Assembly: GCF_000235625.1 (NCBI RefSeq) | Contig: NZ_AGTR01000013.1 | Coordinates: 1 to 64,000 of the forward strand | Length of the DNA stretch: 64,000 nt | DNA from: Marinobacter manganoxydans MnI7-9 | GTDB lineage: Bacteria; Pseudomonadota; Gammaproteobacteria; Pseudomonadales; Oleiphilaceae | Reading direction: 5' to 3' | Shown: piece after piece, positions 48,103 to 59,200 of the stretch | Position numbering within the stretch: position 1 is the first letter of the stretch | How the letters are laid out: each line of letters begins with the position of its first letter | Notes under the pieces: generated by a model | Told to the model about the DNA's origin: nothing | The model's database searches: none | What the model saw: the letters and a program-made list of their open reading frames with translations, nothing else | Program-made: the position numbers and the translations under genes

Positions 48103-49554
48103 TCACCCCCCAAGCTTGCGAACAAGAATCTCATTAAACAGCTTGGGATTCCCCTGACCTTTGGAGGCCTTCATCAGAGGCCCCATGAAACCCCCAAGCA
48201 TCTTCTTGCGCTTCTTCGGGTCTTCCTCGTTCTGATACTGCGCCACCTGATCCGGCATGCCCGCCAGAACCTCGTCTACCATGGCTTCCAGGGCGCCGGT
48301 GTCAGACACCTGCTTCAGCCCCTTGGCATCGATGATGGCGTCAACGCTGTCGTTCTCACCGGACCACAGCGCCTCGAACACCTTCTTTGCGCCGGCGGAT
48401 GAAATCGTATTGTCGGCAATCCGTACCACCAGATCGCCCAGCTGAGCACCGCTGATGGGCGAATCGGCAACCGATTTCTCCTCTGCATTCAGGCGCGCAG
48501 AGAATTCGCCCTGGATCCAGTTGGCGACCAGCTTTGCGTCTTTGCCCTGGCTGGCCGCTTCTTCAAAGAACGTGGCCAGTTTTGAGTCGCCGCTGAGCAG
48601 GCTGGCGTCGTAGTCGTTCAGGCCGTAATGGTCCATAAAGCGGACTTTGCGGGCGTCCGGCAGTTCCGGGAGACTGTTGCGGGCTTCTTCAATGAAGGAA
48701 TCATCGATTTCTACCGGCAGCAGGTCCGGGCAGGGGAAGTAGCGGTAGTCGTTGGCTTCTTCCTTGGTGCGCATGGAGCGGGATTCGTCACGGTCGCCGT
48801 TATACAGGCGGGTTTCCTGCACGATGCTGCCGCCGTCTTCCAGAACGTCCATTTGCCGCTCAACTTCGTGGGCAATGGCCTGCTCCATGAACCGGAACGA
48901 GTTCAGGTTCTTGGTTTCGGTACGTGTGCCCAGAGTGTCGGACCCCTTCGGTTTCAACGAAATATTCACGTCGAAACGCATGGAGCCTTGGGACATGTCG
49001 CCGTCGCAGATGCCCAGGGATGTCACGATGCTGTGCAGCTTCTTCGCGAAGGCGACGGCTTCTTCCGCGTTGTTCATATCCGGTTCGGTGACCACCTCAA
49101 TGAGCGGTGTGCCGGCCCGGTTGAGATCCACGCCGGTCATGCCGTGGAAATCCTCATGCAGGGATTTGCCGGCATCCTCTTCCAGGTGGGCGTGGTGAAT
49201 GCGAACGCGCTTGGTCTCACCGTTCGGCAGATCAATGTCCACGAAACCGGGGCCGACAATCGGGCGCTCCAGCTGGGTGGTCTGGTAGCCCTTGGGCAGG
49301 TCCGGGTAAAAGTAGTTCTTCCGCTCGAATACCGAACGGCGCTCGATCTGGGCGTTCACGGCCAGGCCAAACATCACCGCATAGCGGAACGCCTGCTCAT
49401 TAGGCACCGGCAGAGTGCCGGGCATGGCCAGGTCAACCGCGTTGGCCTGGGTGTTGGGCTCGGCGCCGTAAGAGGTGCTGGAGCCGGAAAAAATCTTGGT
49501 CTTGGTGGCGAGCTGAACGTGAATTTCCAGCCCGATCACAATGTCCCACTGCAT
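48103..49554 (-). CDS. gatB: Asp-tRNA(Asn)/Glu-tRNA(Gln) amidotransferase subunit B
   Basis: tRNA-binding kinase subunit of GatCAB, which amidates mischarged Glu-tRNA(Gln) and/or Asp-tRNA(Asn). [15 protein letters not shown], the [14 protein letters not shown] block and [27 protein letters not shown] are typical; a YqeY-like tail ends the protein. ATG at 49554 gives [12 protein letters not shown]. 483 residues. Last gene of gatC-gatA-gatB. Confidence 0.96.
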   Translation of the reverse strand: MQWDIVIGLEIHVQLATKTKIFSGSSTSYGAEPNTQANAVDLAMPGTLPVPNEQAFRYAVMFGLAVNAQIERRSVFERKNYFYPDLPKGYQTTQLERPIVGPGFVDIDLPNGETKRVRIHHAHLEEDAGKSLHEDFHGMTGVDLNRAGTPLIEVVTEPDMNNAEEAVAFAKKLHSIVTSLGICDGDMSQGSMRFDVNISLKPKGSDTLGTRTETKNLNSFRFMEQAIAHEVERQMDVLEDGGSIVQETRLYNGDRDESRSMRTKEEANDYRYFPCPDLLPVEIDDSFIEEARNSLPELPDARKVRFMDHYGLNDYDASLLSGDSKLATFFEEAASQGKDAKLVANWIQGEFSARLNAEEKSVADSPISGAQLGDLVVRIADNTISSAGAKKVFEALWSGENDSVDAIIDAKGLKQVSDTGALEAMVDEVLAGMPDQVAQYQNEEDPKKRKKMLGGFMGPLMKASKGQGNPKLFNEILVRKLGG

Positions 49555-49588
49555 AGTTGCTCTCTCCTGTAAGGGGCCTGTCCCGGGC

Positions 49589-51046
49589 TTATTGCGGTTC
49601 ACGCTGGTGCCAGTCGGTCACCTGCTGGAACTGATGGGCGGCGTTCAGCAGACGCGCCTCGGAGAAATAATCCCCGATTATCTGAAGACCCACCGGGAGA
49701 CCGTCCACGAAACCGGCCGGTACCGACATGGCCGGTACACCCGCCAGGTTGATGGCGATGGTGAATACGTCTTCCAGGTACATGGTCACAGGATCGCTGG
49801 TTTTTTCACCCTGAATAAATGCCGGCGAGGGCGTGGTGGGGCTCATCAGCACATCCACTTCCTTGAAGGCATTGATGAAATCCTGCTGGATCAGCCGCCT
49901 CACCTTCTGGGCTTTGAGATAATAGGCATCGAAATAGCCGGCAGAGAGAGCGTAGGTGCCCACGAGAATCCGACGTTTCACCTCTTCACCAAAACCCTCC
50001 GCGCGGGAGCGGGTGTAAAGATCCATCAGGTCCTTGGGATCCTCGCAGCGGTAGCCATAGCGTACCCCGTCAAAACGGGACAGGTTGGCGGACGCCTCTG
50101 CTGGAGCAATTACATAGTAGGCAGCAATCGCGAGCTTCGCGTTTGGCAGCGACACCTCTTTAACGGTGGCGCCCAGTTTCTCGTATTCCTTTACTGCGTT
50201 GCGAACCTGCTGCTCCATCGCCGGGCTTAGCTGATCGCTGAAATATTCCCTGGGCAGGCCGATTCTTAAACCTTTTAGGGGCTCGTTCAGCGTGGCGGTG
50301 TAATCCGGCACCTCGCGGTCAATAGACGTCGAGTCCTTCGGATCAAAACCTGCCATCACATTCAGCATCAGCGCATTATCTTCTGCTGTGCGAGCCATAG
50401 TGCCGCCCTGGTCGAGACTGGACGCAAAGGCAATCATCCCGTACCGGGACACCCGGCCATAAGTCGGCTTCAGGCCAGTAACACCACACAGTGCCGCCGG
50501 CTGACGGATCGAGCCGCCTGTATCCGTGGCGGTAGCCGCCGGAATCAGTCGAGCGGCAACCGCCGCAGCCGACCCGCCAGACGAACCGCCCGGCACCCGC
50601 TTGTTGCCTTCACTCAGGCCCCAGGGGTTGGTCACTGCGCCAAAATAACTGTTCTCGTTGGACGACCCCATGGCGAACTCGTCCATGTTGGTTTTGCCCA
50701 GGCACACCGCACCGGCCTGGCGGAAATTCGCCGTAACGGTGGCATCATAAGGCGGAACAAAGTTCTCCAACATCTTCGAACCGCAAGTGGTCCGAACGCC
50801 GTTGGTACAGAAAATGTCCTTGTGCGCAAACGGGATCCCCGTCCAGGGCGTCGCATTCCCCGCCGCACGCTGGTCATCCGCGACCCGGGCATCGGCCAGG
50901 GCCTGCTCTTCGGTCACGGTAATAAAGCTGTTGTACTTCGAATCTTCCCGCTTGATGCGGTCGAGGAACTCCTGGGTCAGCTCCACGCTGGAAACCTGGC
51001 CGCTCTCCAGCTCCCGGGAAAGCTCTGCTACGGATTTGTTATGCAT
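49589..51046 (-). CDS. gatA: Asp-tRNA(Asn)/Glu-tRNA(Gln) amidotransferase subunit A
   Basis: Amidase subunit that releases ammonia from glutamine. Amidase-signature Ser-cisSer-Lys: Lys in FAHKDIF, and the glycine/serine loop [17 protein letters not shown] at 51046 ([13 protein letters not shown]) has AGGA six bases upstream. 485 residues, usual length. Starts 11 bases after the gatC stop. Confidence 0.96.
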   Translation of the reverse strand: MHNKSVAELSRELESGQVSSVELTQEFLDRIKREDSKYNSFITVTEEQALADARVADDQRAAGNATPWTGIPFAHKDIFCTNGVRTTCGSKMLENFVPPYDATVTANFRQAGAVCLGKTNMDEFAMGSSNENSYFGAVTNPWGLSEGNKRVPGGSSGGSAAAVAARLIPAATATDTGGSIRQPAALCGVTGLKPTYGRVSRYGMIAFASSLDQGGTMARTAEDNALMLNVMAGFDPKDSTSIDREVPDYTATLNEPLKGLRIGLPREYFSDQLSPAMEQQVRNAVKEYEKLGATVKEVSLPNAKLAIAAYYVIAPAEASANLSRFDGVRYGYRCEDPKDLMDLYTRSRAEGFGEEVKRRILVGTYALSAGYFDAYYLKAQKVRRLIQQDFINAFKEVDVLMSPTTPSPAFIQGEKTSDPVTMYLEDVFTIAINLAGVPAMSVPAGFVDGLPVGLQIIGDYFSEARLLNAAHQFQQVTDWHQREPQ

Positions 51047-51057
51047 GACTTGTCCTT

Positions 51058-51345
51058 TCACTCAATCACTCTGGGAACCAGATAAAGCCCGTTCTCGGTA
51101 GCCGGCGCAATCGCCTGGAACGCCTCACGCTGATTGGTCTCGGTTACCTCGTCAGCGCGCAGGCGCTGCACTGCATTCAGCGGATGGGCCATGGGCTCAA
51201 CCGAATCGGTGTCGGCAGCACCCAACTGATCCACCAGATCCAGGATGTTGCCCAGATCCTTCTCCAGAGCCGAAACCTGCTCGTCATCCACACGAATGCG
51301 GGCGAGCACAGCGACTTTCTCAATGTCCTCACGGGAAATGGTCAC
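51058..51345 (-). CDS. gatC: Asp-tRNA(Asn)/Glu-tRNA(Gln) amidotransferase subunit C
   Basis: Small subunit that wraps around GatA and stabilises the complex. GTG start at 51345 with GGGAGG six bases upstream gives [16 protein letters not shown], the family N-terminus; 95 residues. The longer frame to 51480 reads through repeat copy H and is not coding. [24 protein letters not shown] is the conserved middle part. Confidence 0.95.
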   Translation of the reverse strand: MTISREDIEKVAVLARIRVDDEQVSALEKDLGNILDLVDQLGAADTDSVEPMAHPLNAVQRLRADEVTETNQREAFQAIAPATENGLYLVPRVIE

Positions 51346-51396
51346 GCATTGCCTCCCAGATAAATGAAATGTCATTAATAAATGTTTTGAAAAAAG

Positions 51397-51526
51397 AGGG
51401 CCGCTCTGAACTGCGGGGACGTTCGGAGATCCCTTTTCAAAACTGTAGAGGGCCAAGGATGGCCCGAAACAAGCGCACATGGACGTGCTCGTAGCGTGTT
51501 TTGAAAAGGGATCTCCGAGCGGCCCT
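51397..51526 (+). repeat. Y-repeat copy H (plus orientation, one arm interrupted)
   Basis: Inner arms 51424-51443 and 51498-51517 form a perfect 20 bp repeat ending TTTTCAAAAC. The pairing resumes further out (AGGGCCGCT 51397-51405 with AGCGGCCCT 51518-51526) after 18 unpaired bases present only on the left. The 54-base core has GGGCCA-AGGA-TGGCCC, AAACAAGC, then GCACATGGACGTGC and TCGTAGC. It lies 52 bases upstream of gatC. Confidence 0.85.
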
Positions 51527-51617
51527 ACACCGAAGCCGGAAAATCAGGTGGACCATGGTAACAGATTCGAACAATGGCGGGAGGCCCCAGCCCATAAGGT
51601 AAATGTGTGAACCGTAA

Positions 51618-52760
<1,143 letters not shown>

Positions 52761-52780
52761 TCCTGTGGGGAGGGCTCGCC

Positions 52781-53686
52781 ATTAAAACCATCTTTGTCCA
52801 GGGGCCTGTTCCCGGCTTCAGACTCCTCATTGTTCTTCTCGTATCGGCAGCCCTGGTGGTTGCCGATGCGCGTTTCGACAAGCTCTCAACGGTGCGAAGT
52901 ACCATTGCAACCGGTCTGGCACCCGTGTACTGGCTGGGGAATGCGCCCTACGAATTTTCCGACTGGTTCGCCGGGCTGTTTGAAAATAAACAGGATCTTC
53001 AGGAAGAGAATGAAGATCTCCGGGCTCGTTTGCTGATCCTCGAGCGTCGCGCCCTGAAATACGCCGCGCTTGCTTCCGAGAACAACGAGCTGCGCCGCCT
53101 GATGAACTCATCAGAAGTATTGGATGACCGCGTCATCGTTGGCGAGGTGGTCGGTGTCTCCCCGGATCCCTTTTCCCACGAAATTATTATCAACAAAGGG
53201 CGCAGTGACGGCTTGTCGCCGGGCCAGGCCATTCTGGACGCCCATGGTCTGATGGGCCAGGTGGTGCAGAGCAGCCAGATTACCTCCCGCGTCTTGCTCG
53301 TCTCCGACAGCAGCCACGCCGTTCCGGTGGAGGTTGTGCGTAACGGTTTGCGCGCCATCCTGCTGGGTACCGGCGATACGGATACCCTGGATCTCGTTCA
53401 TGTGCCGGATACGGCGGATATTCGCGAGGGCGACCTGCTCGTCAGTTCCGGTCTTGGTGGCCGTTTTCCGAGGGGCTACCCGGTCGCGGAAGTCAGCCGC
53501 ATTTCCAAGGAGCCGGGCGAACCCTTTGTGTCCATCGAAGCCACGCCCAAGGCGCAACTGAACCAGAGCCGCCTGGTGCTGGTGGTTTTCCCGCCTGAGA
53601 ACGCCTCTCTGGCAGAGGCCGAGACCGAAGAGGGTCAGTCTGCTGCCAACGCTGGCGAAGAAAACACCGTGGGAGGGCAGGACTGA
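52781..53686 (+). CDS. mreC: Rod shape-determining protein MreC (non-canonical start)
   Basis: Bitopic membrane protein linking MreB to the periplasmic wall-synthesis complex. Membrane segment FRLLIVLLVSAALVV is followed by a coiled coil (QDLQEENEDLRARLLILERR) and the beta-rich MreC core. The first standard start (GTG 52856) falls after the membrane segment and would remove it. Upstream in frame, the sequence IKTIFVQGP at 52781 aligns with E. coli MKPIFSRGP, making ATT the likely initiator, with GGGGAGGG six bases before it. CTG at 52763, also behind a good Shine-Dalgarno (GGAGGG), is an alternative; so is a one-base G-run error joining GTG 52765. 301 residues from ATT. Confidence 0.88.
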   Translation: MKTIFVQGPVPGFRLLIVLLVSAALVVADARFDKLSTVRSTIATGLAPVYWLGNAPYEFSDWFAGLFENKQDLQEENEDLRARLLILERRALKYAALASENNELRRLMNSSEVLDDRVIVGEVVGVSPDPFSHEIIINKGRSDGLSPGQAILDAHGLMGQVVQSSQITSRVLLVSDSSHAVPVEVVRNGLRAILLGTGDTDTLDLVHVPDTADIREGDLLVSSGLGGRFPRGYPVAEVSRISKEPGEPFVSIEATPKAQLNQSRLVLVVFPPENASLAEAETEEGQSAANAGEENTVGGQD

Positions 53687-54162
53687 TGTTATCGGTAATC
53701 AGTTATCCGGTCTTTATACTCTCTGTGGTCGTTGCCCTGGTGTTCAGTATTTCCCTGTTCCCGGTGGGGTGGTTCGAGTTCCGCCCGGAGTGGTTGGGGC
53801 TGGTTGTTTTCTACTGGACATTCCGGGCTCCGGCCCAGTTCGGCATCCTGCTGGCCTGGTGTCTGGGCCTGCTTCTGGATGTGCTGGAAGCCACGCATCT
53901 TGGCGTGAATGCCATGGCGATGGCCTTGATCGCTTTTCTGGTGCTTACTATCCACCAGCGTTTGCGCATGTATCCAATGCCCCAGCAGTGCCTGATGGTG
54001 TTCCTGTTGTTGGGCATCAATCAGATGCTGGTGCATTTTGTAAAGCAATTGCTGGGGGCTGATGATGCTGGCTTCAGCTACCTCTGGCCGGCCCTGACCA
54101 GCGCCCTGGTATGGCCGGTATTCTGTATCCTGCTGGACAACATTAACCGCAAACTGGGTTAG
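53686..54162 (+). CDS. mreD: Rod shape-determining protein MreD
   Basis: Integral membrane partner of MreC. 158 residues, mostly hydrophobic with about five membrane segments ([21 protein letters not shown] first, then [27 protein letters not shown]). The start overlaps the mreC stop by one base (TGATG), so translation is coupled. Confidence 0.94.
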   Translation: MLSVISYPVFILSVVVALVFSISLFPVGWFEFRPEWLGLVVFYWTFRAPAQFGILLAWCLGLLLDVLEATHLGVNAMAMALIAFLVLTIHQRLRMYPMPQQCLMVFLLLGINQMLVHFVKQLLGADDAGFSYLWPALTSALVWPVFCILLDNINRKLG

Positions 54163-54164
54163 CC

Positions 54165-54770
54165 ATGCCATCAATCATTCTCGCCTCGGCTTCGCCGCGC
54201 CGGGCGGAGCTGTTGCAGCAAATCGGCCTGAATTTCTCGGTTCGTCCTGCAGACATCGACGAAACACCAGAGCCCGATGAAACCCCGGAACAGTATGTGG
54301 AACGATTAGCCCGGGAGAAGGCGTTGGCTGTGGCCGGGTCTTCTCCGAAATGCCTGGTTCTGGGGTCGGATACTTCCGTGGTGCTCGATGGCGAGATACT
54401 CGGTAAGCCGATAGACCCGGCCGATGCCCGGGAAACCCTGGTCCGCCTCTCCGGTGCCACCCACCAGGTCATGACTGCCGTGGCGCTGGCCACTGAAGGG
54501 CAATGCCAGTCGGTTCTGGTCAATACCGAGGTTTGTTTCAGGGAGCTTTCGGAAGGAGAGATCGAAGCCTACGTGGCCAGCGGCGAACCCATGGACAAGG
54601 CCGGAAGTTATGGAATTCAGGGCCTTGGTGGTATTTTTGTTAATGAGCTCCGGGGTAGCTACAGTGCCGTGGTTGGTCTGCCGCTGCAGGAAACCGCAGC
54701 ATTGCTGGCTGGTGCCGGTTACCCGGTCTGGAAAAACTGGCCGCGCAGTCTGGAGAGCCAAACATTATGA
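54165..54770 (+). CDS. maf: Maf-family nucleoside triphosphate pyrophosphatase (YhdE type)
   Basis: House-cleaning enzyme hydrolysing dTTP/UTP and modified nucleotides. Signature [16 protein letters not shown] at the start, [17 protein letters not shown] and the [16 protein letters not shown] block. The Gln in YGIQG fits the YhdE (dTTP/UTP) subgroup. 201 residues. Two bases after mreD; its stop overlaps rng by 4 bases. Confidence 0.94.
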   Translation: MPSIILASASPRRAELLQQIGLNFSVRPADIDETPEPDETPEQYVERLAREKALAVAGSSPKCLVLGSDTSVVLDGEILGKPIDPADARETLVRLSGATHQVMTAVALATEGQCQSVLVNTEVCFRELSEGEIEAYVASGEPMDKAGSYGIQGLGGIFVNELRGSYSAVVGLPLQETAALLAGAGYPVWKNWPRSLESQTL

Positions 54771-56248
54771 GTGAAGAGATCCTAATCAACGTCACCCCGG
54801 TGGAAACGCGGGTTGCCCTGGTTGAAAACGGCATGCTGCAGGAAGCCTACATAGAGCGAACCAGCAGGAAAGGCATTGTCGGCAACATCTACAAGGGCAA
54901 GGTGGTGCGCGTTTTGCCGGGCATGGAAGCGGCGTTCGTCGATATTGGTCTGGAACGGGCTGCATTCATCCATGCGTCCGATGTGGTTCCGAGTCAGTCC
55001 AATGGCGATGAGCCCGCCGATACTCCGAAAACCGTCCCCGATATTCGAAGCCTGCTTCGGGAAGGGCAGTCACTGGTCGTCCAGGTTACCAAGGATCCGA
55101 TCGGCACCAAGGGGGCCCGCCTGACCACCCAGCTTTCAATTCCGTCGCGGTATCTGGTGTTTATGCCAGGCGTTAGCCACGTTGGTATTTCGCAGCGAAT
55201 TGAGGACGACACCGAGCGGGCCCGGCTGAAAACGCTCGTTGAGGAGGCCGCCGCCGAGGATCCGGATGTTCAGGGCGGCTATATTATCCGGACGGCCGCG
55301 GAAGCGGCGTCACCTGAGGATCTGATTGGCGACATGGCTTATCTGCACCGGTTAAGTCAGTCCATACACGAGCGAATTGCCCGGGTTCAGGCGCCGGCGG
55401 TTGTGTATCAGGATCTGCCGTTGTTCATTCGCACCATCCGTGACCTGATCCGGCCCCAGACCGAAAAGGTGCGTATCGACAGCCGCGAGAGTCATCAGCG
55501 GGTGATGGAGTTTGTCGAGGAGTTCGTTACGGAATTTGCCGACAAGGTCGAGTACTACCCGGGCGAGCGCCCTATATTTGACCTCTACTCGGTCGAGGAC
55601 GAAATCCAGAAGGCCCTGAGCCGAAAGGTCCAGCTCAAGTCCGGTGGTTATGTGATTATCGACCAGACCGAAGCCATGACCACGATTGATATCAATACCG
55701 GGGCGTTCGTCGGGCACCGGAATCTGGAAGAAACCATCTTCAAGACCAACCTGGAAGCGGCTCGGGCCATCAGTCGTCAGCTGCGCCTGCGAAACCTGGG
55801 CGGCATTATCATCATCGATTTTATCGACATGGAAGATCCCGAGCACCAGCGCCAGGTCCACCGGATGCTGGAGAAGATGCTGGAGCGGGATCACGCCAAG
55901 ACCAAGATCACCGGCGTCTCCGAGTTGGGCCTGGTGGAAATGACCCGCAAACGAACCACCGAGAGCCTTGGTCAGGTGCTCTGCGAACCTTGCCCCATCT
56001 GCGATGGACGGGGTTTTCTGAAAACCACCGAGACCGTTTGCTATGAGGTTTTCCGGGAAATTCTCCGGGTTAATCGCGCCTATGATGCCGAGAGCTATCT
56101 GGTGATGGCCTCCCAGAGCGTGGTGGATCGCCTGCTGGATGAGGAATCCGATAACGTGGCCGATCTTGAAACCTTCATCAGCAAGACCATTCGCTTCCAG
56201 GTGGAGCCCTTCTACAGCCAGGAGCAGTATGATGTTGTTCTGCTCTGA
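54767..56248 (+). CDS. rng: Ribonuclease G
   Basis: Endoribonuclease of the RNase E/G family that matures the 16S rRNA 5' end and degrades some mRNAs. N-terminal S1 domain ([23 protein letters not shown]), catalytic core with [19 protein letters not shown] and [13 protein letters not shown], and the zinc-link cysteines in [11 protein letters not shown]. 493 residues, no RNase E-type long C-terminal tail. Starts 4 bases inside maf. Confidence 0.95.
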   Translation: MSEEILINVTPVETRVALVENGMLQEAYIERTSRKGIVGNIYKGKVVRVLPGMEAAFVDIGLERAAFIHASDVVPSQSNGDEPADTPKTVPDIRSLLREGQSLVVQVTKDPIGTKGARLTTQLSIPSRYLVFMPGVSHVGISQRIEDDTERARLKTLVEEAAAEDPDVQGGYIIRTAAEAASPEDLIGDMAYLHRLSQSIHERIARVQAPAVVYQDLPLFIRTIRDLIRPQTEKVRIDSRESHQRVMEFVEEFVTEFADKVEYYPGERPIFDLYSVEDEIQKALSRKVQLKSGGYVIIDQTEAMTTIDINTGAFVGHRNLEETIFKTNLEAARAISRQLRLRNLGGIIIIDFIDMEDPEHQRQVHRMLEKMLERDHAKTKITGVSELGLVEMTRKRTTESLGQVLCEPCPICDGRGFLKTTETVCYEVFREILRVNRAYDAESYLVMASQSVVDRLLDEESDNVADLETFISKTIRFQVEPFYSQEQYDVVLL

Positions 56249-56288
56249 TGCCGGGAAACTGCGCCGGTTACCGGGTTAAGGGGTCTGA

Positions 56289-59200
56289 ATGTCCTCCGCT
56301 GACCACGAACCGCCGCTTCCGGAGAACCTGCCCGAGAGCCCTCCGGTTCGGCTTTTGGCGCGGCTCGCCAGCCTGATCTGGTGGATGCTGCTGACACTTC
56401 TGGTGCTGCTGGCCTTATACGCCGGTCTTGGCCGCCAACTGACCCAGAATGTGGACAGCTTTCGCGATGATCTGGCTCGTGAGCTGTCAGACCGACTGGG
56501 CCATGATGTCAGCATCGGTGGCCTTTCATCCCAGTGGTACTGGCTCGACCCCGCCTTTACGGCCAGCGACATTCAGGTCACTCACCCTGACACCGGAATT
56601 GTCGTTGCCAACCTTCAGCATCTGAATATCCGCTTTGCTGCGCTGGCCTCGCTGATGCGTCTGAGGATTGTCTTTGAGGACTTCCAGGCAGACGGTCTGG
56701 AACTGACCGTGAATCAGGAGCGCGGCGGTGATGTCGCGGTGAGAGGCGCAGAAATACCGGAACCGGTCAGCAATCAGTTGCAGGAGTGGCTGGAGCTTGC
56801 CGGTGACTGGCTCTCTGATCCTTACGTCAAGATTACCCGCGTCAATCTTGGTATCCGGGATAACCAGGGCAACCTGCGCCACCTGGATATTCCCCAGCTG
56901 GATCTCGACTACCGCCGTGGATTGTTCCACGCATCCGGCCGTGCCATGCAGTCTGGTACCACCCAGCAGCTGGCCAGTTTTGCCCTCGTGGGCCAGCATT
57001 TTTTCCGGGGCGACTTTACCGGCCAGTTGTACCTTGGCGTCGATTCCGGCCGGCTATTCGACGGACTGGTTGACGAGTACCAGTGGCGATCCCTCCGGGT
57101 GGAAGGCTTCGATCTTGGCGGGGAAGCCTGGCTTACGTTCCGCAATGGTTTGCTGCAACAGGTGACCGGTACGGTACGGACCCCCTATCTGCAGTTGGGT
57201 GTTGGCTCTCAATCCCTGGCGCCACTGGAAGACATCCGCGCGAGATTTGGCTGGCGTCGCCACGATACGGTGATGACCGACGAGACTGTGGTCGAATCCG
57301 GGGCCTTCGCCCTTGGCGAGTGGCATCTGAAGCAGCTCCAGTGGACCTGGGACGGCGATGTGGTTTCACCTTTCAGTCTGAGGCTGGCGCCGTCGGAGGG
57401 AGGCATGTCCGTCATTGCCGACGCCCTTCCGCTTGCGCCCACACGTCGCCTCGCTGCGCGGCTTCCGTTATTGCCGGAGCGTGCACTCCGGGCCCTGCAG
57501 GACTATCGGCCCGGTGGCTTTCTGGACCAGTTGAGAATCTTCTTCCCCGAGGGCGCCCCGGAAGACTTTCAGCTTTCCGGCCGGTTGCGTGACGTTAGTG
57601 TTCGGGCCCACGGCGGCGCGCCCGGCGTTACCTCTGTAAACGGAGACATCGCTCTGGACCGGCAAAGAGGCTATGTCCGGATTGCCGCCGGCGAGTCGCC
57701 CGTTTCTCTGGATTTTCCCCAGCTTTTCGGGGGCGCCTGGTCATTCCCCGTACTTGAGGGCGAAGTGGCCTGGCTGCTGGATGGCGCTATTACCCGTGTG
57801 TTTTCGGATGGCGTACGGATGCGTTACGGCGAGGCCACCGAACTGGACGGTGCTTTTGACCTCAGGATGGATCGAGAGGGTGAAGACAATCTGGGGCTCA
57901 AAGTGTCGGTGAAAAACGGCAACGCCGACATGCTGGCAGATTTCGTTCCGGTTAAGGCGGTAAACCCCGGTTTGTACGATTGGCTCACGACCGCCATTCT
58001 CGAGGCCGATATTACCTCAGGGACGTTTTTCGGCCATGGTCAGATAGGTTTTGGTGCACCCCGGGGCTCCTTCGTCACCTCAATGATCTATGAATTCGAT
58101 CAGGCATCTGTCCGCTACGATGACGCCTGGCCGGAGGTCACAGGTGCCCGGGGCAGTGTCAGGGTTCACAATGGCGACACGCTGGTTCGACTCGAAGCAG
58201 GTCAGACCGGTGGCCTGGATCTCGATCCCGGGACGGTTCGCGTGGAGCCCTCCGATCAAGGCACACGGATAAGGGTGGATACCTCGGCACGGGTGCCCGG
58301 CGAATCGGTCGGGTTCTGGATGGAAAATAGCCCCCTGGGTGATATGGCAGGCACAGAGGCCCAGAAGCTTGAATATGGTGGTGAGTATCAGCTGGACCTT
58401 GGTGTCGACTTGCCATTGGGGACGGAGCAGCCAACCGTGGTTGAGGCAAAAATTGCCGCACAGGAAGGCACCGTCTCCTACCCCTCGGCAGGGTTGGCCT
58501 GGCGGTCGGTTCAGGGTGAACTGACCTACCACAGCGAAAACGGCTTCTCCGGTGGCCCTTTGACTGCCGAATTTTTCGATGAACCGGTAACCATTGCCTT
58601 CAGCAAGTCCCGGGCGGGCAATGCCCTTACCATCCGGCAGTCGGGAACGCTACCGGTGCCCGGGGTGTTTGAGCAGGCGGGACTTGAGACCAGTTCGGGT
58701 TTTGGTTTGCAGGGCAATGTTACCTATACCGCGGACCTGGACGTGGGATCGGATTCAACGTCGGGCATCCGAGTGCGGTCCAGTCTTGAGGGGCTGGCGG
58801 TTGACTGGCCGGAGCCACTGTCAAAAACGGCGGATGAGGCAGCACCGCTGCGGGCAACCATCAATCCCTCGGCCGCCGGCGGGCTTGGCATTACGGGCGA
58901 CTGGGAAAACCGCGCAACGTTCGATCTGTTATGGAAAGAGACCGGGTTTGATTTGCGTCTTGGCCGCCTGCACCTTGGCCCGCAGGTGTTGAACGATATT
59001 GATATCAATGCCCTCGATCTTGGTGACCGGTGGGTGGTGACCACCAGCTCGCAACGCGCCGAAGGCCGACTGACAATTCCGCAAAATGGCGACACGGTGA
59101 AGGCCGATTTTCAGGTGTTACGGCTCGTGCGCAGTGAAACACCCCCTGAGGATTCGCCGGAATTACTCACCCTCGAAGAGCAGCTTGAGGCGTTCCGCGC

